Of a stretch of 64,000 bases of DNA, positions 51,152 to 59,088 are shown piece after piece. Made by a program: the position numbers and the translations under genes. Source of the DNA: Oscillospiraceae bacterium (GTDB taxonomy: Bacteria > Bacillota > Clostridia > Oscillospirales > Oscillospiraceae); assembly GCA_021770845.1 (NCBI GenBank), contig JAETQF010000009.1:25782-89781 (forward strand). The letters are read 5' to 3'. Under the pieces are notes generated by a model. That model was given only the letters and a program-made list of their open reading frames with translations, ran no database searches and was not told where the DNA came from. Within the stretch, counting starts at the first letter, position 1, and each line of letters begins with the position of its first letter.

Positions 51152-51189
51152 AAGTTCTTTTTGGTTCTTTTTCTTTCAAGAAAAAGAAC
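51152..51189 (-). repeat. Dispersed palindromic repeat between pheS and pheT
   Basis: On the minus strand: GTTCTTTTTCTTGAAAGAAAAAGAAC followed by CAAAAAGAACTT. It closely matches the repeat directly after spo0A, with the same orientation relative to the preceding gene. Confidence 0.7.
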
Positions 51190-51210
51190 GCCCGTCCGGC
51201 GAGGACGCCT

Positions 51211-52236
51211 TTAAAATTGCTCCAGGAACCGCACGTCGTTCTCGAAGATCAGCCGCAGGTCGGCGATCTTGAAGCGCCGCATGGCGGTGCGCTCCAGGCC
51301 CATGCCGAAGGCCCAGCCCGACCACTTGTCAGGGTCGATGCCCGCCATCTCCAGCACGTGGGGGTGGATCATCCCCGCGCCCAAAAGCTCAATCCAGCCC
51401 TCCCCCTTGCAGGTGGGGCAGCCCGCGCCGCCGCACTTGTGGCACTGCACGTCCATCTCGCAGGAGGGCTCGGTGAAGGGGAAGTGGTGGGGGCGGAAGC
51501 GGGTGACGGTGCCGGCGCCGAACAGCTGCTCCGCCAGCAGGTTCAGGGTGCCCTTCAAGTCCGCCATCGTCACGTTTTTGTCGATGACCATGCCCTCCAC
51601 CTGGTGGAACATGGGGGAGTGGGTGGCGTCCACCTCGTCCTTGCGGTACACCCGGCCGGGGGCGATGATGCGGATGGGCAGCTCCATGGTGTCCATGGCC
51701 CGCACCTGCATGGGGGAGGTCTGGGAGCGGAGCATCACCCGCTCGCCGGCGTCGAAGTAGAAGGTGTCCGACCAGTCCCGGGAGGGGTGGCCCTCCCCGG
51801 CGTTGAGGCGGTCGAAGTTCAACTCCGCCAGCTCGATCTCCGGGCCGTCCAGCACGGTGAAGCCCATGCCGATGAAGATCTCCTTGATCTCCTCCAGGGC
51901 GGCGTTCATGGGGTGGCGGCGGCCCAGCCGGACAGGCCGGCCCGGGATGGTGACGTCCACCGTCTCCGCCTTCAGCTTCAGCTCCAGGGCGGCCTCCTCC
52001 AGCTTCTTGGCGGCGGTGTCCAGCGCACCCTCCACCGCGGCGCGCACCTCGTTGGCCAGCTGGCCCATGGCGGGGCGCTCCTCGGCGGACAGCCTGCCCA
52101 TCTGCTTGAGCACCGCCGTCAGCTCGCCCTTTTTGCCCAGGTATTTCACCCGCAGTTCGTCCAGGGCGGCGGCGTCCTTGACGCCCTCCAGGGCGGAGAG
52201 CGCCTCGGCGCGGATTTTTGCTAACTGTTCTTTCAT
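51211..52236 (-). CDS. pheS: Phenylalanyl-tRNA synthetase alpha subunit
   Basis: 341 residues, normal for PheS. The N-terminal coiled-coil arm (1-~90) is followed by a class II catalytic core with motif 2 (DATHSPMFHQVEGMVID), FRPHHFPFTEPS and motif 3 GMGLER. AAGGAG precedes the ATG. It attaches phenylalanine to tRNA-Phe. Controlled by the Phe T-box 400 bases upstream. Confidence 0.97.
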   Translation of the reverse strand: MKEQLAKIRAEALSALEGVKDAAALDELRVKYLGKKGELTAVLKQMGRLSAEERPAMGQLANEVRAAVEGALDTAAKKLEEAALELKLKAETVDVTIPGRPVRLGRRHPMNAALEEIKEIFIGMGFTVLDGPEIELAELNFDRLNAGEGHPSRDWSDTFYFDAGERVMLRSQTSPMQVRAMDTMELPIRIIAPGRVYRKDEVDATHSPMFHQVEGMVIDKNVTMADLKGTLNLLAEQLFGAGTVTRFRPHHFPFTEPSCEMDVQCHKCGGAGCPTCKGEGWIELLGAGMIHPHVLEMAGIDPDKWSGWAFGMGLERTAMRRFKIADLRLIFENDVRFLEQF

Positions 52237-52385
52237 GTGCTTATCTCCTTACAATTATCAATGTTTGCTATTTAATAAACGTTTTAAGAATCCATACATA
52301 AATACTCCAAAATAGATAATCGGCCATTTAAGCATTCTGAACGGGAAAAATAGTATTGAAAATAAAAACTTCATTGCACACACCA

Positions 52386-52619
52386 CTATTTATGCGCGAT
52401 GCTGATTGCCTGCTTAATGCGAGAATGAGTATTTGGGCCTAAATCCGATGTGCTGACCCCATTTTGCACAAGGAATCTTCCGAGAAGTGGCTTTTGATCA
52501 CCGTCTGGTATTTTTCCAGTAGAGGTGTTAACCATATGAGGATACTTTCTTAATGGGCTTTTCATAAAAAGAGCATACTCTGTTCCTTCTATCGTGATAA
52601 TTGCCTCAGCTTCAGCCAT
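52386..52619 (-). CDS. Small hypothetical protein inside the pheST leader transcript
   Basis: 77 residues with an AAAGGGG ribosome site eight bases before the ATG. It starts MAEAEAIITIEGTEYALFMK and has no membrane segment or recognised motif. The gene and the 150 bases after it are clearly more A+T-rich than all neighbours, suggesting acquisition from elsewhere. It lies between the T-box terminator and pheS, so its transcription should depend on uncharged tRNA-Phe. Confidence 0.6.
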   Translation of the reverse strand: MAEAEAIITIEGTEYALFMKSPLRKYPHMVNTSTGKIPDGDQKPLLGRFLVQNGVSTSDLGPNTHSRIKQAISIAHK

Positions 52620-52648
52620 GATTTATACCCCTTTCTCAGATCTTCGAC

Positions 52649-52879
52649 AAAAAAGCCCTCCGCCCCCAAAGCTGGGACGAAAGGCAACCCTTCCGCGGTA
52701 CCACCCGCATTCGCGCTTTTCAGCGCGCACTCAAGGCCCCGTAACGGCGGGCAAACCGTCCTCCTCTCGGGGGCCGCTCCCGGGCGAACAAGCGGCACAT
52801 ACCGGGGCGGCTCTCAGCCGGTGACCGCCCCTCTCTTGGATACGCAAGCCCGCTATTTTCCCGTTCCTCGCATTTTACT
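52649..52879 (-). ncRNA. T-box riboswitch, Phe specifier, controlling pheS-pheT
   Basis: On the minus strand stem I contains AGAGAGGGGCGG..., a specifier loop with UUC (complement of 52786-52788, a phenylalanine codon) ahead of a GAGC element, and the T-box core UGGUACC (complement of 52697-52703). It ends in a GC-rich terminator and a U-run (52649-52654). The specifier agrees with the downstream synthetase. Confidence 0.92.
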
Positions 52880-52885
52880 TTCTCT

Positions 52886-52914
52886 TTTATATCACAATAA
52901 AGGTTGAAATGCAA
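52886..52914 (-). promoter_or_regulatory. Promoter of the Phe T-box-pheST transcript
   Basis: Minus strand TTGCAT (52909-52914), 17 bases, TATAAA (52886-52891). Confidence 0.75.
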
Positions 52915-52944
52915 GGGGGAAATCTCATCTCGGCAGAATAACAG

Positions 52945-52973
52945 TTGAAATGCAGAGGGGAAAACCGTATAAT
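52945..52973 (+). promoter_or_regulatory. Promoter of nnrD
   Basis: TTGAAA (52945-52950), 17 bases, TATAAT (52968-52973). Divergent from the pheST promoter. Confidence 0.75.
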
Positions 52974-52998
52974 AGCAGAAAACGGGAGGAGGGGGACT

Positions 52999-53862
52999 AT
53001 GGACAAAGGGCCTGACCGTCCGGCTGTGGAGGCGGAGCGGGGGATGTTCCGCCTGCCCCCTCGGCCCCGGGACAGTCACAAGGGGGACTATGGCCGGCTG
53101 TTCATATTGGCCGGGAGCCGGGGCTACACCGGAGCCGCGGCGCTGTGCGCCCGGGCGGCGGTGCGCTCCGGGGCGGGGCTGGTGACCCTGGCCGTGCCGG
53201 AGGACGTATACCCCATCCTGGCGGCGAAATGCTGCGACGAGGTGATGGTGTGGCCCTGGCCGGAGGACGACGGAGCCGTTGTGGAGAAGGCCAGGGGCTG
53301 CGACGCCGCTGTCATCGGCCCCGGCCTGGGACGGGGGGAGCGGGGGGCGCGGCTTGTCCTTGCTCTGACGGGGGAGTTGACCTGCCCTGTTATCCTGGAC
53401 GCGGACGGTCTAAATATCATTTCCAGACATATAGATGTGTTGGACGAGCGGGCGGGGGATACCGTTCTCACCCCCCACGACGGGGAGTTCGCCCGGCTGT
53501 CGGGCTGCGAGCTGCCCATTGGCGACCGGCTGGGGGCGGCCCGGGACTTTGCCCGGGCCCACCGCTGCACCCTGGTGCTGAAGGGACGCCGCACTGTCAC
53601 CGCCTTCCCGGACGGAAGCTGCACAGTCAACTCCACCGGCAATCCGGGTATGGCGGCGGGGGGAAGCGGCGACGCGCTGGCGGGGCTGCTGGGCGGGCTG
53701 ACGGCCCAGGGGCGGTACGGCCTGCGGGCGGACGGAGCGGTGTGGATCCACGGCAGGGCCGGGGATCTGGCCGCGGTGGACAAGGGGGAGTACGGCATGA
53801 CCCCCTCCGACCTGATCGAGCAAATACCATACGCAATGAAGGAGCTGGCCGAAAGGGGGTGA
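52999..53862 (+). CDS. nnrD: ADP-dependent NAD(P)H-hydrate dehydratase
   Basis: 287 residues, YjeF C-terminal/ribokinase-like fold. HKGDYGRLFILAGSRGYTGAA at the start, VIGPGLG, LDADGLN and the catalytic GGSGDALAGLLG are the family signatures. It repairs hydrated NADH/NADPH. The usual epimerase half (YjeF N-terminal, NnrE) is not fused to it. The ATG at 52999 has a GGGAGGAGGGGG site; the frame upstream overlaps the promoter. Confidence 0.93.
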   Translation: MDKGPDRPAVEAERGMFRLPPRPRDSHKGDYGRLFILAGSRGYTGAAALCARAAVRSGAGLVTLAVPEDVYPILAAKCCDEVMVWPWPEDDGAVVEKARGCDAAVIGPGLGRGERGARLVLALTGELTCPVILDADGLNIISRHIDVLDERAGDTVLTPHDGEFARLSGCELPIGDRLGAARDFARAHRCTLVLKGRRTVTAFPDGSCTVNSTGNPGMAAGGSGDALAGLLGGLTAQGRYGLRADGAVWIHGRAGDLAAVDKGEYGMTPSDLIEQIPYAMKELAERG

Positions 53863-53870
53863 CCCCGGCA

Positions 53871-54001
53871 CCGGCGAAGCCGGGACGGCGCAAGTGCGCC
53901 GCACAAGCGTTTTCGCGAAGCGAAAACCTTGAAATCGCCGGAATCCATTTCCGGCGATTTGAGATAAATCCGGGGCCCCCATTGGGCGGGGCCCAATGGG
54001 G
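53871..54001. repeat. Array of perfect hairpins between nnrD and the lipoprotein gene
   Basis: Hairpins CCGGC-GAA-GCCGG (53871-53883), CGGCGCA-AG-TGCGCCG (53886-53901), GTTTTCGC-GAA-GCGAAAAC (53909-53927), a 12-bp stem at 53932-53960 and CCCCATTGGGC-GGG-complement (53977-54001). Two have GAA loops, the complement of the TTC loops in the array at 41.9 kb. Confidence 0.75.
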
Positions 54002-54015
54002 AGGAATCTAATATA

Positions 54016-54642
54016 GTGCGCAGGATTTTGTCTTGTGTACTGATGATGACCCTGCTGCTGTGCGGCTGCAAGGCGGGCGGCGGAGAGACCCCGGAGGAGG
54101 CGGCGCTGAACCTCCGGGACGCCTACCTGGGGCTGGCGGGCTGGAACGGCGAGGCGGATATCACCGCGTCGGTAGGGGACAAGGTGTTTGACTTTACCCT
54201 CAACGTCCAGTGGCGGCGGGAGGGGGAGACGGTGCTGGCCATCACCGCCCCGGAGCTGCTGGCGGGCATCACCGCCCGGATCGCCAAGGGGGAGACGGTG
54301 CTGGAATACGACGGGGCGGGGCTGTCCCTGGGCTTGCTGGACGGCAAGGGGCTCACCGCCGTGTCCGCCGTGCCCTGGCTGATGGAGCAGATCGACAAGG
54401 GCTACATGGCCAAATGCGTCTGGGCCGGGGAGGGGGACGGGCAGCTGCAGATCACCTTCCGGGATCCGGAGGCGAAGCCCGGGGAGGGCACGGAATATCT
54501 GCTGGCCTTCGACCGGGAGAGCCAGGCCCTGCTGTCGGCGGAGGTGAGCGTGGACGGGACGTCGGTGCTGACGGCCGGGTTCCGCAATTTTACGATGGAG
54601 TTGAAACAGGATGACACGGGAGACGGCGAGAACCTGGGCTGA
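54016..54642 (+). CDS. Predicted lipoprotein of unknown function
   Basis: 208 residues from GTG 54016 (GGGGAGGAA upstream). A lipoprotein signal peptide ends in LLLCGC, placing the lipidated cysteine near residue 18. The mature part is beta-rich, with repeated strands (ADITASVGDKVFDFTLNVQW, VEYDGAGLSLG) that suggest a LolA/LppX-like fold, but I cannot name a family. Its 3' end overlaps the alr gene by 32 bases, so the two are co-transcribed. Confidence 0.75.
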   Translation: MRRILSCVLMMTLLLCGCKAGGGETPEEAALNLRDAYLGLAGWNGEADITASVGDKVFDFTLNVQWRREGETVLAITAPELLAGITARIAKGETVLEYDGAGLSLGLLDGKGLTAVSAVPWLMEQIDKGYMAKCVWAGEGDGQLQITFRDPEAKPGEGTEYLLAFDRESQALLSAEVSVDGTSVLTAGFRNFTMELKQDDTGDGENLG

Positions 54643-55744
54643 GATCAGCCTGGGCAATCTGGAGCATAACTACCGGGCGCTGCGGGGCTGCGCCCCGGAC
54701 AGCAAATTCCTGGGGACGGTGAAGGCCAACGCCTACGGCCACGGGGCCATCCCGGTGGCCCGGTATCTGACGGAGGAACTGGGCGTGGATTACCTGGCGG
54801 TGGCCTGCCTGGACGAGGCCGCCCAGCTGCGGCAGGCGGGGATCATGGCCCCTGTCCTGATCCTGGGCTATACCCAGCCATCGCTGGCGGCGGAGGTGGT
54901 GGCGCTGGACGTGACCCAGACGGTGTTTACGCCGGATTTGGCCCGGGCCCTGTCCGAGGCGGCGGGAGCCGCCGGGAAGCGGGCGAAGATCCACCTGAAG
55001 GTGGACACGGGCATGAGCCGTCTGGGGGTGCTGGATCACGACCCCCAGCGGGCGGCGGCGGAGATCGCCGGACTGTGCGCCCTGCCCCATCTGAAGCCGG
55101 AGGGGATCTTCACCCACTTCGCCAACGCTGACGGGGACGAGGACTACACCATGCTCCAGTTCACCCGGTTTCTGGACGTGCTGAAGGAATTGGAAGAAAA
55201 ATATGGCCGCGCCTTTGAAATCCGCCATTGCGCCGCCAGCGCGGCTGTGTTAAACTATCCCTGTACCCACCTGGACATGGTGCGCCCGGGCATCGCCCTG
55301 TACGGGCACTACCCCGACCCCTCCTGCGAGGGGCTGGACGGGCCGGGCTTAAAGCCCGTCATGTCGCTGTACAGCCGGGTGGCGGCGGTGCGGGACTTCC
55401 CGGCGGACACCCCGGTGAGCTACGGCTGCACCGCCCGGTTCGGCGAAGGCGGCGGACGGACGGCGGTGCTGCCCATCGGGTACGCCGACGGGCTGCACCG
55501 GACGCTGTCCAACCAGGGCTCCGTCTGGCTGGATGGCCAGCCCCGGCCTATCATGGGCCGGGTGTGCATGGATCTGTGCATGATCGGGCTGGACGAGGAG
55601 GCCAGGGTGAAGCCGGGGGACGTGGCGGAGGTGTTCGGCCAGCGCCTGCCGGTGGAGGGGCAGGCGGAGCTGGCGGGCACCATCTCCTATGAGCTGCTGA
55701 CCGCTGTGGCCTCCCGTGTGCCAAGAATCTATGCGGACGCATAG
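54611..55744 (+). CDS. alr: Alanine racemase
   Basis: 377 residues, fold-type III PLP enzyme. The PLP lysine is K38 in VKANAYGHG, and the opposite catalytic tyrosine is in GYADGL near residue 291. CMDLCMI and the C-terminal beta domain are complete. It makes D-alanine for peptidoglycan. The ATG lies inside the 3' end of the lipoprotein gene. The downstream mazF gene recalls the alr-ndoAI-ndoA order of Bacillus. Confidence 0.95.
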   Translation: MTRETARTWAEISLGNLEHNYRALRGCAPDSKFLGTVKANAYGHGAIPVARYLTEELGVDYLAVACLDEAAQLRQAGIMAPVLILGYTQPSLAAEVVALDVTQTVFTPDLARALSEAAGAAGKRAKIHLKVDTGMSRLGVLDHDPQRAAAEIAGLCALPHLKPEGIFTHFANADGDEDYTMLQFTRFLDVLKELEEKYGRAFEIRHCAASAAVLNYPCTHLDMVRPGIALYGHYPDPSCEGLDGPGLKPVMSLYSRVAAVRDFPADTPVSYGCTARFGEGGGRTAVLPIGYADGLHRTLSNQGSVWLDGQPRPIMGRVCMDLCMIGLDEEARVKPGDVAEVFGQRLPVEGQAELAGTISYELLTAVASRVPRIYADA

Positions 55745-55757
55745 GATAGTCAGGGAG

Positions 55758-55796
55758 CCCGCCGGAGCGCCGGCGGCGAGCCGCGGCGGTTTTTCC
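55758..55796 (+). terminator. GC-rich hairpin and T-run after alr
   Basis: CCGCCGG-AGCG-CCGGCGG followed by GAGCCGCGGCGGTTTTT. It would separate alr from mazF transcription. Confidence 0.5.
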
Positions 55797-55896
55797 CTGC
55801 CAGGACGGTATAAAAGCCGCCGCCCCGTGGGAGAATGATAGTACCCGTTCTACATAAGCGTAGACGGGCACTATATCCGGCGGAGTGTGAGATCCT

Positions 55897-56262
55897 GTGG
55901 ACAACAGCGTCAAACGCGGCGACATTTTTTATGCGGATTTGAGCCCGGTGGTGGGCAGCGAGCAGGGCGGCGTCCGCCCGGTGCTCATCGTCCAGAACGA
56001 CACCGGCAACAAGCACAGCCCTACGGTGATCGCCGCGGCGATTACCTCTCAGACGGGCAAGGCCCGCCTGCCCACCCACATCACCCTGGCCTCCCACAGC
56101 TGCGGCCTGCCCAAGGATTCCGTGGTTCTGCTGGAGCAGATCCGCACCCTGGACAAGAAGCGGCTCCGGGAGCACATGGGGAAGGTGGACGATCAAGTGA
56201 TGCGGCGTGTGGATAACGCCATCGCCGTCAGCTTCGGGCTCAGCCCGGAGCGGTTGGTGTGA
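55897..56262 (+). CDS. MazF/PemK-family endoribonuclease toxin (EndoA-like)
   Basis: 121 residues, very close in pattern to Bacillus Endo[46 protein letters not shown] and [17 protein letters not shown]. The conserved arginine and threonine of the active site (GGVRP, TSQTGK) are present. Translation appears to start at GTG 55897. No antitoxin gene precedes it: only 152 bases separate it from alr, too little for an NdoAI-type antitoxin. It is followed by a separate secreted-protein gene. Confidence 0.92.
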   Translation: MDNSVKRGDIFYADLSPVVGSEQGGVRPVLIVQNDTGNKHSPTVIAAAITSQTGKARLPTHITLASHSCGLPKDSVVLLEQIRTLDKKRLREHMGKVDDQVMRRVDNAIAVSFGLSPERLV

Positions 56263-56373
56263 TGGGGCCGCCGCGGAACAAAACGAATAAGCAGCCCTGC
56301 CCCGTCCCGGGTTCCGGGGCGGGACGGGGCCTTGCCGCCCGCTCCGGTGGGACAAGTCTTGGAGGGATTACAT

Positions 56374-56874
56374 ATGAAAAAGTGGAAAATCGCCGCGGCC
56401 GCAGCCTGCGTCTGCTTCCTGCTCACCGTGGCCTACGCCGCCAACGCCGGCGGGGCCGACGACCCGCTGGTGACGCTGAGCTACCTGAACACCACCTTCC
56501 GCGCTCAGGTGCAGACCATGGTGGATCAGACGGTGGACAAGCGCAAGACCGAGCTGGAGGACGCCCTGGCCAAGGTGCTGGAGCAGGGCGGAACCGGAAC
56601 GGCGGGCGGAAACGTGTTCTCCGTCGTCACCCTGAGCCAGGGACAGACCCTGGTGGGAGACGTGGGGTGCGAGGTGATGCTGCGCATCGGCTCCGCGGTG
56701 TGCGGCTCCACGGACAGCGTGGGCCTCATCGACACCACCACCGGGGCCAACCTGGCCAGCGGCGGGGCGCTGGCCACCAACCACCTGTATATGGTGACCA
56801 TCAGCACCCGGTCGGTGACCGCCACGTCGGGGACGGTGAAGGTGCTGGCCCGGGGGCCCTACACGATCCGGTGA
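56374..56874 (+). CDS. Predicted secreted protein of unknown function
   Basis: 166 residues from ATG 56374 (GGAGGG upstream). A signal peptide (MKKWKIAAAAACVCFLLTV..AYAANA) is followed by a helical segment (about 35-70, VDQTVDKRKTELEDALAKVLEQ) and a C-terminal beta-rich domain with SVVTLSQGQTLVGDVGCEVMLRIGSAVC and LYMVTISTRSV. I have seen this layout in many clostridia but know no assigned function. It is expected to be exported. Confidence 0.75.
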   Translation: MKKWKIAAAAACVCFLLTVAYAANAGGADDPLVTLSYLNTTFRAQVQTMVDQTVDKRKTELEDALAKVLEQGGTGTAGGNVFSVVTLSQGQTLVGDVGCEVMLRIGSAVCGSTDSVGLIDTTTGANLASGGALATNHLYMVTISTRSVTATSGTVKVLARGPYTIR

Positions 56875-56889
56875 ATTTCGCTATTGTGC

Positions 56890-56918
56890 ACAGCCCCGCT
56901 GAGATTAGGCGGGGCTGC
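56890..56918 (+). terminator. Hairpin after the secreted-protein gene
   Basis: AGCCCCGC and GCGGGGCT arms with a short AT-rich loop; no strong T-run. Confidence 0.5.
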
Positions 56919-56990
56919 GTCATAAATATTTAACAATTTTTTCGCAAAAAATCCATGGTTTTTCCTGGGGAGCTGTGGTACACTGTGTTT

Positions 56991-57143
56991 GTCAGGAAAA
57001 GCGAGCCTGACGATCCAGACCTCCCCTGCTCTCATTTAACCGGGGCTGCTCCGGCCACAGGCCGGAGCCCCCCGGACAAAACGCTCCGAAGCCTATGGCT
57101 CCGTTTTTAGCGCCCCGCGGGTGTTCCGCGGGGCGCTTGTTTT
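56991..57143 (+). ncRNA. Candidate small RNA upstream of gltX
   Basis: A -10-like TACACT (56979-56984) is followed by ~150 bases without a reading frame but rich in helices: GTCAGG...CCTGAC (56991-57011), a composite GC hairpin whose core is GCTCCGGCC-ACA-complement (57048-57068) clamped by CCGGGG/CCCCGG, and an 11-bp terminator stem (57110-57136) ending TTGTTTT. gltX has its own promoter beyond it, so this looks like a separate transcript. It matches no RNA family I can name (not SRP, tmRNA, T-box or classical 6S). Confidence 0.5.
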
Positions 57144-57168
57144 GAGGCGGGGACGGTCCGCCTGATCA

Positions 57169-57198
57169 TTGACAGCGATCCGGAAACTATAGTATAAT
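57169..57198 (+). promoter_or_regulatory. Sigma-A promoter of gltX
   Basis: TTGACA (57169-57174), 18-base spacer, TATAAT (57193-57198). Confidence 0.8.
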
Positions 57199-57252
57199 AC
57201 CGGCGAATCTGTGGATCAGAGAGCGAATTTACCGGAAGGAGTTGGCTTTGGC

Positions 57253-58923
57253 ATGAGCAAACGTGTCGCAGACGCGCTGTTTCCCAATATCAAGACGACC
57301 TGTGAGGAGGCCCAGGTCATGTATCCCCCCAGGGCGCTGCCGGAGGGGGCGGTGTGCACCCGCTTTGCCCCCAGCCCCACGGGCTTCATGCACATCGGCG
57401 GGCTGTACACCGCCCTGCTGAACAGCATCTTTACCAGGAGCCGGGGCGGGGTGTTCTTCCTGCGCATTGAGGACACCGACCAGAAGCGCCAGATCGAGAA
57501 CGGCGTCACCGAGATCATCAGCGCCCTGGACGAGTTCCAGATCCATTTTGACGAGGGCGCGGTAAGCGAAACCGAGGACAGGGGCAACTATGGACCCTAC
57601 CGCCAGTCCCTCCGCCGGGAGATCTACCAGGTCTTTGCCAAGTATCTGGTGGAAATCGGCCGGGCCTACCCCTGCTTCTGCACCGCCGACGAGCTGGAGT
57701 CCATCCGGGCGCGGCAGGAGGCGGCGGACGCGCCCCAGAAGGGCTACTACGGACAGTGGGCTGCCTGCCGGGATCTGGACGAGGAGACAGTGCTGAAGCG
57801 GATCGCCAACGGCGACCGGTGGATCGTCCGGATGCGCAGCGGCGGCAAGCTGGGAGTCAGTCGGGTGTACCACGACATGATCCGCGGCGATCTCTCCATG
57901 CAGGAGAACATTCTGGATGCCGTCATTATCAAAGGAGACGGCCTGCCCACCTACCACTTTGCCCATGTGGTGGACGATCACCTGATGGGCACCACCGACG
58001 TGATCCGGGCGGACGAGTGGATCGCCTCCATCCCCTTGCACGTGGAGATGTTCGAGCTGCTGGGCTTCCCCGTGCCCCGGTACACCCACTTGAGCCCCAT
58101 CATGAAGAACGAGGTCAAGGAGGACGGCGAGGGCGTCTCCCGCCGCAAGTTGAGCAAGCGGAAGGATCCGGAGGCCCGGGTGGGCTACTACGACGAGGCG
58201 GGCTACCCTATCCCTGCCGTGCTGGACTACCTGCTGACCATCGGCAGCGCGGACTACGAGCCCTGGCGGGAGGAACATATGGACGCGCCCATCTATGACT
58301 TCCGCCTGGACTTGTCCAAGACGGGGGCCGCCGGGGCACTGTTCGACTTCGACAAGCTGAACAACGTGGCGAAAAAGCGGATCGGCCATATGTCGGAGGA
58401 GCAGATCTTTGACGCCGTCTCCGCCTGGGCCAAGCGGCATGACGCCCAGCTGGATCGCTTTATCCGGGATAACGGGGATACCTTCCGCCGGTCCATCACG
58501 GTGTGGCACGAGCGGCGGCTGGACGTGGCCAAGTGGTCCGACCTGATGGAGCTTTACCCCTATCTATACGACCCGGACTTTGCCGTGGACGCCGGGGCGC
58601 TGCCCGAGTCGTTCCTGGCCCACAGGGAGCGCATTCCGGGAATTCTGGCGGACTACTTGGAGACCTTCGACTATGAGGACGATTCCGACGCCTGGTTTGG
58701 CAAGGTGAAGGAGGTGGCCGCGCGGCACAACTACTGCGTGAAGATGGGGGCCTACAAAAAGCACCCGGAGGACTACAACGGCTCCATTGCCGACCTGTCC
58801 TCCTTCATCCGCTACGCTTTGACCGGGACTACCAATACGCCGGACCTCCACGGCATTATCCATGTGATCGGCAGGGAGGCGGCAATCGGGAGGGTCAACG
58901 CCTTCCTGGAGAAGCTGAACTAA
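57253..58923 (+). CDS. gltX: Glutamate--tRNA ligase
   Basis: 556 residues from ATG 57253, with AAGGAG upstream; the upstream GTG at 57211 is at the transcription start and less likely. The class I motifs are FAPSPTGFMHIGG (HIGH) near residue 40 and RRKLSKRKDPE (KMSKS type) near 300. A short N-terminal extension of about 35 residues (ALFPNIKT..) before the core is seen in related gut clostridia. It is longer than the E. coli enzyme (471). It charges tRNA-Glu and, in Firmicutes, usually also tRNA-Gln for later amidation. Confidence 0.94.
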   Translation: MSKRVADALFPNIKTTCEEAQVMYPPRALPEGAVCTRFAPSPTGFMHIGGLYTALLNSIFTRSRGGVFFLRIEDTDQKRQIENGVTEIISALDEFQIHFDEGAVSETEDRGNYGPYRQSLRREIYQVFAKYLVEIGRAYPCFCTADELESIRARQEAADAPQKGYYGQWAACRDLDEETVLKRIANGDRWIVRMRSGGKLGVSRVYHDMIRGDLSMQENILDAVIIKGDGLPTYHFAHVVDDHLMGTTDVIRADEWIASIPLHVEMFELLGFPVPRYTHLSPIMKNEVKEDGEGVSRRKLSKRKDPEARVGYYDEAGYPIPAVLDYLLTIGSADYEPWREEHMDAPIYDFRLDLSKTGAAGALFDFDKLNNVAKKRIGHMSEEQIFDAVSAWAKRHDAQLDRFIRDNGDTFRRSITVWHERRLDVAKWSDLMELYPYLYDPDFAVDAGALPESFLAHRERIPGILADYLETFDYEDDSDAWFGKVKEVAARHNYCVKMGAYKKHPEDYNGSIADLSSFIRYALTGTTNTPDLHGIIHVIGREAAIGRVNAFLEKLN

Positions 58924-58930
58924 AAAGCGG

Positions 58931-58961
58931 GAGCGCCCGGCCGGCTGGCCGGGCGCTCTTT
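58931..58961 (+). terminator. Terminator after gltX
   Basis: GAGCGCCCGGCC and its complement with a GGCT loop, then TTT. Confidence 0.75.
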
Positions 58962-59026
58962 ACCCCGCAAAGCGTTGCCGCAGGCCGACTTTCCTGACGG
59001 TCGAGTTGGGTTTTTGCCCGAAAGCC

Positions 59027-59055
59027 TTGACTTTTTCCCGGCGGCGGGGTAGGGT
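59027..59055 (+). promoter_or_regulatory. Probable promoter of the membrane XRE regulator
   Basis: TTGACT (59027-59032), 17 bases, TAGGGT (59050-59055). The -10 is weak. Confidence 0.4.
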
Positions 59056-59088
59056 AGGGGCACATCAAACGGGAAGGGGCGGGCGCGT

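Noticed and set aside
56991..57143. Identification of the RNA as SRP RNA, tmRNA or a T-box for gltX
   Set aside because: The SRP tetraloop region, tmRNA ends and the T-box core UGGNACC are all absent.
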